From: Apophysomyces variabilis
Lineage: Eukaryota > Mucoromycota > Mucoromycetes > Mucorales > Mucoraceae
DNA length: 64,000 nt
Assembly (NCBI GenBank): GCA_002749535.1
Contig: MZZL01000138.1
Coordinates: forward strand, 1 to 64,000
Direction of reading: 5' to 3'
A program made the position numbers and the translations under genes. The notes beneath the pieces were generated by a model. It worked only from the letters and a program-made list of their open reading frames with translations. It was not told the origin of the DNA and did no database searches. Below, in pieces: positions 56,601 through 64,000 of the stretch (the stretch's first letter is position 1; each line of letters opens with the position of its first letter).

Positions 56601-59351
56601 CCGAGCAATCCTTCATCGTACAGCATACCCAGCTCTCGCTGAGCAACCACATCACCAAGACCAGCAGCCTTTCGGTACCACTGAATGGCCTGCTCATTCT
56701 GTTGGTCTAGACGGTACAGGGCTGCTAATGAGCTCATAGCGGACGGGAAACCTAAACGGGCAGACTTCTCAAAATAGGACCTGGCCTTAGCCAAGTCTTT
56801 TTGTATGCCTCCAATACCCTTGACATAGTAAAGTCCTAGACTATACAATGCCGTTCGATGTCCTTTATCAGCAGCTTTCTGATACCAATCAAACGCGGCT
56901 TGATGGTCACGGGCGACGCCCTGACCATTGGAAAGCATCAGGGCAACCTATCAATAACAAATAATAAACAACAATAAGAAAAAAGAAAGTTTAATAATTG
57001 AATAACCAAATTGGGAATACAATAATGGATCATTCATCAGAAACGGAACAATCAAGATTACCTGAAATTCTCCATTCACTTCACCGGTCTGCGCCGCTGC
57101 AAGGTAATGATCAAATGCCTTTTGAAGTTCTTGTTCACACGTGCCTGGAATACCTTCTTCATAACATGCGCCAAGCCAATAATGGGCACCAGCATGGCTA
57201 AGACCATGACTGGCAAGCTCGGTTAACATATGAAAAGCCAACGGTCTGTCTGTTTCACCGGCCCATCCATGGAGATGGTATCGGGCGATCATTAATTTGG
57301 CCATGCTGCCTATGGTGTCATTTGATACAATTTGCGCAAACCCCTGGAGTGCGTGATGATGTCTTCCCATACGATGTAATAGCATGGCCTTAGCCAACCG
57401 GGCTGCATCCTGGAATGGGCTGGTAATATTCGCCGCTTTATTGTAGAATTCCAAGGCCAGCTTATGATCTGCAGCCACACCGTAACCATGTTCGAAGCAA
57501 TGGCCTGCCAAACCCAGAGAACGGATATCACCGCCCGAAGCGGCTCGGCGAAACCATCTGAAAGCAGTCCTGTAGTCGCAGCCGTTTTCGCCAGCTAGCC
57601 CTTGTGCATACATCAGCCCAAGAAGACGTTGGGCAGGCCCATAACCTGCCTTGGCAGATAATGTCAGATAACGTTCAGCTTCCGCATTGTTCTGAGTCAA
57701 GCCATGCTGCCCTAATCGATAATGAAGACCGAGAAGATATTGTGCTACAGGATCATTCTGTCTCGCAGCTGTTTGATAATGATCTATAGCCAATTTGCTA
57801 TTGCGGTCAACGCCTTGTCCAATTTCGTACATAATGCCGAATTTCAGAAAAGCACGTGGATGGTCCTAACAGACAAAAGCAAACAAAATTAAATTAGCAT
57901 TCTATTATCCGATATAAACAAACAAAGACTAAAAAGGCTTACCATGTCCATAGCACGTTCAAGCCAACAGATACCTTGCTTGTATTTTCCTTCATCCACG
58001 AGACGGATGCCCAGAGTCGTCTGTGCCTCTGCAAATCCTTGTTCTGCACTTTGGGTAAAATACGTCTTTGCTTTTTCTTCATCTTTTTGAACCGTAAGAC
58101 CTTTCTCATAATATAATCCGACCATATATTGGGCATATCTAAATGTAAGAACGGATCAGGTGACTTTTTTGCTTGCTGTTAGATTTCCTACTTGTTGCCA
58201 TTGTTTGCACTTTTTAGAAACCATTGCCATGCCATGTCTGTATTTTCAGGAACACCTTCGCCTTTGAAGAACATGGCTGCAACACGGCATTGGGCAAGAG
58301 CCACAATTTCTTTGACTTCTCTATCCAGCTGATCGAAATTTATCTCGGCTGCAGCTTTAAACCAATGAAATGCTTGGCTTGGACTCTGTTGGATACGAAG
58401 ATAGCAAAGCCCAAGTGGATAGAAAGCATGAGGACAGCCTTCGTTGGCTAGGATTTTGAGTTGGGCAAAACCTTGGGCAGGATCAGGCGATGTTCCCCAG
58501 CCTTCCAAAAGACATCTAGCTACCCAGACGCGAGCCGCTGGATCACCCGTTTGCTGATTCCAGGTAGAGGCTGCAGTAAAGGCCTCCTCACGGTCTTCCA
58601 AAGAATCACTCCATTGCGCTTGGGCAAACGCCTCCTTAAGAATTCGATAGGTGTTATTGGTCGCCTGAGCTTGGGCTAATAATGGCAAGACTTGTTTTGC
58701 CAAAACTTTTCCGTTTTTTACTGTCTTGGATTTTCGAGGTAAGAGACGTATGCACGCTGATGTCTCGCTGCCCCGAGAAGTGGCTGTACACGTTGTCGTT
58801 GTTGCTGCCGTCAGTACCATATTCTTGTCCGTTGCATTTGGCCAGTCTGGATTGAAAAGCGAGCGCCGTGAGAAACTGGACTGTTCCGTTAAAGTGGTGA
58901 TAATAGAAGAGGTAGTGGTAGGATCTATCTGCGAGAACAATCCACCTGAGGCTGTCCAAGCACTGTCGATAGTCGAACAGGAAATAGAGGACTGAGATCG
59001 TAACCGTTGCCTCACTGTCGATCTTCGCCGAACTTTTATCTTTCTTTCTCTGATATATTCCTGTTGTTGTAAGGTTGGGACGGTGTCATCAACGTCATTA
59101 ATGTCTTGTGTATCAGCAAAATGTTTATTCTCGGCTTTTGGAAATGGCTGCTCCTCTTGTTGCTCTTCGGTTATGTTTGGCTCGCAAATCGCTATTTCGC
59201 TCTCATTGTTTGTTACGGATATTTGGGATTGGTGTTCATTTTTCAGCATTTTGTTCTTTGGCGCACGTTCAATCGTTGGCGGGTCGCTCAATCGTTTACG
59301 TGGCAACCGATTGTCGATGGGCTGATTACTCTTGCTATGACTACTCCCCAT
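53619..59351 (-). CDS. giant Sel1-repeat (TPR-like) protein with N-myristoylation signal
   Basis: Eight exons (59351-58192, 58138-57943, 57865-57062, 56947-56074, 55996-55778, 55716-55016, 54938-53726, 53659-53619) join in phase to 1,735 residues. The start MGSSHSKSNQ fits the N-myristoyltransferase rule (Gly2, Ser6). Residues 1 to about 230 are disordered, with a basic patch (RERKIKVRRRSTVRQRLR) and Thr/Ser runs. From about 260 to the end the protein is a chain of more than two dozen Sel1 repeats of about 36-40 residues, such as AAEINFDQL, YEKGLTVQKDEEKAKTYFTQ, AQYLLGLHYRLG and ALYSLGLYYVKGIGG. Sel1 arrays are scaffolds; fungal examples include chitin-synthase regulators (Skt5/Chs4), which are much shorter. 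Membrane attachment is inferred. The last exon encodes 13 residues. Confidence 0.9.
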
Positions 59352-59728
59352 TGTTTAAATAAGCTTGTGAATGAATGGTGGTTTGATATTAATTTTTTCA
59401 GTGGCAAGTCGTTAAAAAGGTGGCAAACAAACGGTAACGATGGTCAGCTGTTCCATGCAGGCTGAGTCGGAATCCAATGTGAAGTTCAGGGAGGGATAGA
59501 ATGTAGTGCAATGGAAGTGGAAAATCGAACCTTTTAAATCAAACGCAAAAAAAAAGTTAAGAAAAAAAAGAAGGTTAACGCAAGAGCACAGATTTTGTGT
59601 CCTTGTGTATGATAAAAAACAACACAAGTACTCCACTAAAGTATAAAAGGAGAGACAAACCAAAAATGACAGGTTACAGGCTAAAAATGGCCACATGAAA
59701 AACAAAGCGTATCTATTCGTATTTCCAC
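59352..59728. other. spacer between two minus-strand genes
   Basis: This 377-bp region would carry the Sel1-gene promoter and the DUF4211-gene terminator. It contains A-rich tracts near 59540-59570 but no nameable site. Confidence 0.4.
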
Positions 59729-61642
59729 CTAAACAGCTGATTCTTCCTCAGTATCACTCTCAGAAAGTTTAGCTAGGAGACTGCCGCCTCGACGACTGCG
59801 CTTGTCGACTGAAAAAGATTCAATTGCTTGAAAGAGTTTCTGATATTCTTGGTATTTCTGAAATAGCAAGATCCATTTAGCGAGTGAACTTACTGGAAAT
59901 AAAATAGTACCTACATGTTTGATAAAGCCAGACGATATCAATGCATTTGTATAATCATCTATCAGCCTCAAATCGTCACCACCACCAATATCCTTCATTT
60001 CTTCATGAACTCGTTCCATTTCTTCCTTTACAGCGTCGTACAGGTGTGACCTAAAATGAGCCAGCTGGTGGTACATTTTTGCTCGACGATAACATTCACT
60101 TCCCAGTAGAAATGGTCTTCCTTCAGCATCGCCTCGCTCATGGTAGAGTACAACTAGCCGGGATGCGGGACGATTACTTCGGCAACCTTCGCATGTGCCT
60201 ATTCCCGGACTACTTTTACGATCCCAGAAAGGATATTGATCCAAGGCATTCTAAACAAGCATAATAAGGTTAGAAACTGCAATCATGCAAATATTCTCTC
60301 ACCTTGAAATGTGCGAACCATGCGTCACTTGTTAAGGAAGATTCCATGAATCCAGATACACGACGATCCACTGCACGTAAGGCGACTTGGAAATAAGGTG
60401 CTGCGGATAAAATCAAGAATAACAGTTTTTATGGTAAGCAAAACAAAAGTAGCTTGGACGACCAGGTGAACGTCCTACCAATCTCCGCTTTCCCAAAATC
60501 AGGGTCTTGTGTTTGGTGTACAAGAAATTCAATGTAGATTTTAAAATTGTGCGAAAGGTCTTGCATGCTATCCATGCTAAATTGAACTAATGGTAATCAT
60601 CCATGCATTCAAATTAACATATGCTTTCCTTCCCATGCATCGTTCCCATCTTTTACCTGGAAGTTCGACCGCCTCGGGTCTAAGGTCCTCCGGCACTTTC
60701 ACACCATCGATCACATCATCATCCACCACGAACTCATCGTCCTCTTCACTGACGCTAGTATCTTCCACCTCTTCATAGGCTTCGGATTGTTGGGATGCTT
60801 GTGTCCTATAACGATCCATAGGTCCATCAGCCCCCGTCATGAATGCAAGTTTTTGTTTGCGATCTACAGCCGAACGTTCATTTCTCAATTTTTCCCACAC
60901 ATGCGGTTACCTTTGAGAGTTTTTAAACGCTCACTGTACTCTGATGTTCTTTTCCTTCGCGTACGTTCCTCGAATATATCTGTTCATCAAAAATATAAAC
61001 ATCCTCGTTTCAAGTACAATCTTAAGGTCTATACCGTTCTCCTCGAGGAAATCTAAATCTTCCTGTGTTTCCTGCGTTTCATGTTCTTGATTTTCATCTG
61101 TTTTCTGTTTCAACCTTTTCAACCTTCGAGGCGGCGTGTTACTTGATTCGGTTGATTCCTTTTGAAAAAACAACGGCTTATCGTCGTCTGCAGTAGAAAA
61201 AAGATCGTCAGATTCTGAATAGCAGAGGTCGTATCATGCACACACACCGTTCGCTTCTTCATCATCCTCGTCATCCAATAGAAACGCTGCGCGTTTACGC
61301 GGCCGTTTTGATGTCATTGATATGAGTTCTTCACTCTCATTGTCAGTCTCCTCCGTTATTAAAAGGGATTCCTTCTTTTCTGAAGGTTCCGGATTGACAT
61401 CTGCCGATGCACTTGTGCTTGGAAAAACCGTCTTATCGATTTCGTCAATATCCGCACGGTTAGCATCAGCCGTTGCATGACTGATAGAAAAAGAACAGTC
61501 GACTGATCGTGTCAATTGACAAGAGGCACACTGATGGAACTTACGTTGTTTCAGCGCTGGACTTAATCTCGGCATTGCATGTCGTTTTTTCCCGAGGAAT
61601 TTGCTTAAAGAATGTATCAAGCTTAACTTGTCTCGGTCCCAT
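59729..61642 (-). CDS. DUF4211 nuclear protein with N-terminal PIP-box
   Basis: About nine exons give roughly 485 residues; exon 1 is 61642-61545 and exon 2 is 61480-61248. The protein opens MGPRQVKLDTFFKQ. Gln-x-x-Leu-x-x-Phe-Phe there is a perfect PCNA-interacting (PIP) box. The next ~250 residues are disordered and charged, with KRPRKRAAF as a likely nuclear signal and long Asp/Glu runs. From about 280 the DUF4211 domain is clear: LSHNFKIYIEFLVHQTQDPD, PYFQVALRAVDRR, GTCEGCRSNRPASRLVVLYH, FLLGSECYRRAKMYHQLAHF. The C-terminus is acidic. DUF4211 proteins are poorly characterised. The CxxC and Cys in the domain may bind metal. Two splices (61006-60967 region and 60912-60866) are inferred from phase only. 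Confidence 0.8.
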
Positions 61643-62551
61643 GGTATTGATTATGATTCTGACAAAGCGAAAGACCTGTTTAGACGTGAAACAGGCGCAT
61701 TTTCAGGTGACCGTGATTCGCTTATGCAAAACTGTTTCTTGAAAGGCTCAATAAGCGCATATCAAAAGAAACTATCATCAAGAGTTCTAATGCTTGTTTG
61801 TCCCATGGGGTTCGGTGCGAAGCATACTTTTCGAAACTAGACATATCGTCGGATTAAATCATCTGCGAGAAAAGAGTAACGGAACTGACTAGATATTTGA
61901 ATTGCTTGCTTTGAACAAGTCAATTACACATACTAAAATAACATATTGTCATTAAAAGATAGAAAAGGACGCACTTCTCAAGGACTTAGTTATTCCGTGT
62001 CTACGAAAAATAGCCATCCCTCGTCTCGTTTGTTGTACGAGACCATATCGAACATATCAGTTTCATATGTTTAGACGTCAGAATCCTAGCGTACTGGCGA
62101 TGCACAGTGCACGATGAGCATTCGTACATTGAACCATATGTTCACTCGGTTCGCAACATCACTGTTTGTTACTACGTGGATTGTATAATTGTTTATCTCA
62201 ATGGCTACACTGGCTAGGAAAGTGATTTTAATGCAGATAGGTTGACTGATGCTGTCTATAGCACAATAGTACCTGATCTGGTAGGGAAACCCCTCTCCTA
62301 TGGATAGCTTCCGTACCGGACCGAGGAACATTGGACTGCTATACGATCCATGCTGCTTCATGTTTACCATTCGTGTGATTGATGTAGTCCAATCTACTGA
62401 CATATTACTTCCTCCCGACTTCTCGTTCTGTGTCCATGATCTTCATCTGGTCTTGGACTTTCATTTCGGGGTATCAACCTGCCGAAATGGTAGCAGCTGG
62501 ATTGTAAAAAAAAAGGTGTATTTTCCTTTCTTTTGCTTCGATTCAACGCTC
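61643..62551. other. divergent upstream region
   Basis: This separates the DUF4211 gene and CHCHD5. Small frames on either strand (for example 62086-62403 minus) have no recognisable content. The frame upstream of the CHCHD5 ATG is open but not conserved. Confidence 0.4.
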
Positions 62552-62923
62552 ATGGAGGACACACTGGATCAAGTTCGAGAGAAATGCGCGCTTCAGTTGG
62601 AGATCTACCAAAAGTGCGTTGAGAACTACCCGCAATCGTGGGATAAGAGCTGTTTGCAACAAAAACGCGCGCTCACGAAATGCTCCGAAGAGAAGTAAGC
62701 ACATAGTTGCCTTTCGTCTTTGTTTCTCATGTGGGTAATTCCTAGCGTTGGCATTCTTAAGTTCGTCAAGCAGCACTGCAGTACGCAGATCAAGACATAC
62801 GACGCATGTCTAGCAGCTAATCCCGAAGATCCCGAAAAGTGTGTCCAAGCACTCAAGGAGTTATACCTGTGTACCGAAGCCACCTCAGTGGTGTTCAAAG
62901 AAGCACAAAAGGAAAAGAAATAA
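62552..62923 (+). CDS. CHCHD5: CHCHD5-like mitochondrial protein (four CX9C)
   Basis: Two exons (62552-62694, 62746-62923) give 106 residues. Four CX9C motifs form two coiled-coil-helix domains: CALQLEIYQKC, CLQQKRALTKC, CSTQIKTYDAC and CVQALKELYLC. Two tandem CHCH units with little else is the CHCHD5/Mix14 layout. These proteins are oxidised by Mia40 in the intermembrane space; their role is linked to respiratory-chain upkeep but not fixed. The open frame extends upstream, but the first ATG next to the domain gives the usual length. It ends 18 bp from the stop of SDHAF1 on the other strand. Confidence 0.88.
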
Positions 62924-62941
62924 ATCTGGATATTTGTTATT

Positions 62942-63236
62942 TTAGAGATGAATATCTTGTATACTTGGCGAACTGTATGTTTCTAACTGTTTCTTTCCGC
63001 GCCGTAGCATGTACTCAATCGTGGCAAAGTCTGATTTACGAATGTTGTGCGCTCTAAATTCCCGTCGAATGTAGGCATAGAAACGAGGCCGATTTTCCTT
63101 TTTGCATAGACTTTAGGCCAACAATAGGGTATTGGAGCGAAAGTACCTTTGGTTTTTGGCGTGCAGCTCGAAAGCAATCTCGGTACAGTTGAATGACTTG
63201 CTGTTGCAAGCCTGACCTACGGACAGGGGCGGCCAT
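62942..63236 (-). CDS. SDHAF1: succinate dehydrogenase assembly factor SDHAF1 (LYR protein)
   Basis: Two exons (63236-63147, 63097-62942) give 81 residues. Exon 1: SGLQQQVIQLYRDCFRAARQ contains the Leu-Tyr-Arg motif that binds the iron-sulfur transfer complex (HSC20/ISCU). Exon 2: NRPRFYAYIRREFRAHNIRK and DFATIEYMLRRGKKQLETYS give the helix and the Arg-Arg-Gly-Lys-Lys-Gln-Leu motif used to deliver clusters to SDHB. Length and motif order match SDHAF1/Sdh6. The unspliced reading continues in a wrong frame after exon 1, so the intron (63146-63098) is required. Confidence 0.9.
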
Positions 63237-63621
63237 TTTCGGGGAAGGAAACAGCCGATGGTTTGGACTCCTCCAAAAGAGTTTTGGCCTTTTTATTTCA
63301 GAAACAGATGGACTGTGTAAGCCAGTAGGTGAGACATAGCCAAATTTCTACACTTTCCTCCATAGGCAACCAATACAAACATGGTCCAGTGTTGTCTACA
63401 TTTAGCAGCAGACACTCTTTAGACATGTAACGATTCAGTGACAATAGAATACTAGATTGAGAAAAGCATGCACACTAGTTTGATCATGTCTCTATCTTGG
63501 ATTGAAATAGCAGTTTATGTCAAAAGAAAAGAAACGAGGGGCAGGCTATTGCTTTCTATGATGGCATGTGCGGGGCTTGAATGCCTGTCCATGTCAGAGG
63601 GTTTGTCTATCACACGCGCAA
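63237..63621. promoter_or_regulatory. shared upstream region of SDHAF1 and the F-box gene
   Basis: A 385-bp divergent intergenic region. No specific promoter element can be named. Confidence 0.35.
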
Positions 63622-64000
63622 ATGATGACAAAGGACGTTGAACAACTGGACGTCATGCTGGCAAACGATATCAACCCGTTCCGCACAAAGGGAAACTACT
63701 TTCCTCTTGAAGTATTGAAGAATATCGCCAATCGCTTGCCATATAAGTACATTTGCCCATTACTTCGCGTTTGTCGCTCATGGAATGGTGCATTGACTCG
63801 AGAGCTGTATGAGACGGTCCATACGTACTCGTCTGAGCGCTTCAGCCTCATCGTTTATGCGATCTTGTATTCTGCTGAAGATAGGCATCTTGGTCATTAT
63901 GTTCGTAAACTATACATACCGCATGACTTTAACAAGCATACAGACCTGCTACTCGATCTTCCGAATTTGTGTCCATACGTTACTGAATTAAGTCTGCCTT
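63622..64000 (+). CDS. F-box protein, 5' part only (runs off the window)
   Basis: The frame opens with two Met codons (63622 and 63625) and stays open for 126 codons to the window end. Residues about 25-70 form an F-box: NYFPLEVLKNIANRLPYKYI, then LLRVCRSWNGALTRELYETV. Next come the start of a leucine-rich region (HLGHYVRKLYIPHDFNKHTD, LPNLCPYVTELSLP). F-box/LRR proteins recruit substrates to SCF ubiquitin ligases. The substrate cannot be guessed, and the rest of the gene is outside the window. Confidence 0.8.
   Translation, partial: MMTKDVEQLDVMLANDINPFRTKGNYFPLEVLKNIANRLPYKYICPLLRVCRSWNGALTRELYETVHTYSSERFSLIVYAILYSAEDRHLGHYVRKLYIPHDFNKHTDLLLDLPNLCPYVTELSLP

Overview
The window is nuclear DNA from a filamentous fungus, most likely an early-diverging Mucoromycota/Mucorales species. 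Genes are small and intron-dense. Introns are about 45-110 nt with GT..AG ends and can be placed by phase in almost every gene. Intergenic DNA is AT-rich and full of decayed mobile-element pieces: FAR1-domain and TnpB/Fanzor-type fragments and lineage-specific repeat exons. No prokaryotic, rRNA, tRNA or CRISPR feature is supported. Exon coordinates below were derived by hand from splice consensus and reading-frame continuity.

Layout. 1-5.6 kb: degenerate coding remnants, including a FAR1-type zinc-binding segment. 5.7-16 kb: a gene-dense block with a ZCCHC9-like zinc-knuckle protein (+), a Gdown1/POLR2M-like protein (-), complex I subunit NDUFB7 (-), cytochrome c oxidase COX6A (+), a tetraspanin-like membrane protein (+) and the Tup1 corepressor (-). 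The run of N at 12.57-12.81 kb lies inside an intron and looks like an assembly artefact. 16-24 kb: Fanzor remnants and repeats around the exon-junction protein Y14/RBM8A (-). 22.5-33.5 kb: two almost identical 1.1-kb inverted repeats flank about 8.8 kb that carries a secreted RlpA/expansin-like protein (-), RNase H2 subunit C (+) and a Gbp2/Hrb1-like three-RRM SR protein (-). 33.8-42.3 kb: two related kelch-repeat membrane-protein genes (-), both broken by frameshifts or stops. Between them sits an intact 1.74-kb transposon-like element with CACTA-like structure: 12-bp terminal inverted repeats beginning CACC, a 3-bp TTA target duplication, dense subterminal arrays of a GAGGAAAC-type motif, and one intact three-exon gene. 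43.4-51.4 kb: pyridoxal kinase (+), cyclophilin PPIL1 (+) and an intronless aspartic protease (-). 53.6-61.6 kb: a 1,735-residue Sel1-repeat protein with an N-myristoylation-type start (-) and a DUF4211 protein with an N-terminal PCNA-binding (PIP-box) motif (-). 62.5-64 kb: CHCHD5 (+) and SDHAF1 (-) converge with only 18 bp between stop codons, followed by an F-box protein cut by the window edge (+).

Functionally the intact genes are mostly housekeeping. They cover respiration and mitochondrial assembly (NDUFB7, COX6A, CHCHD5, SDHAF1), RNA processing (RBM8A, Gbp2-like, PPIL1, ZCCHC9-like), transcription (Tup1, Gdown1-like), genome maintenance (RNASEH2C, DUF4211 protein), vitamin B6 salvage and secreted hydrolysis. 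The best candidates for something new are the CACTA-like element and its unknown protein, the fungal Gdown1-like protein and the PIP-box DUF4211 protein.
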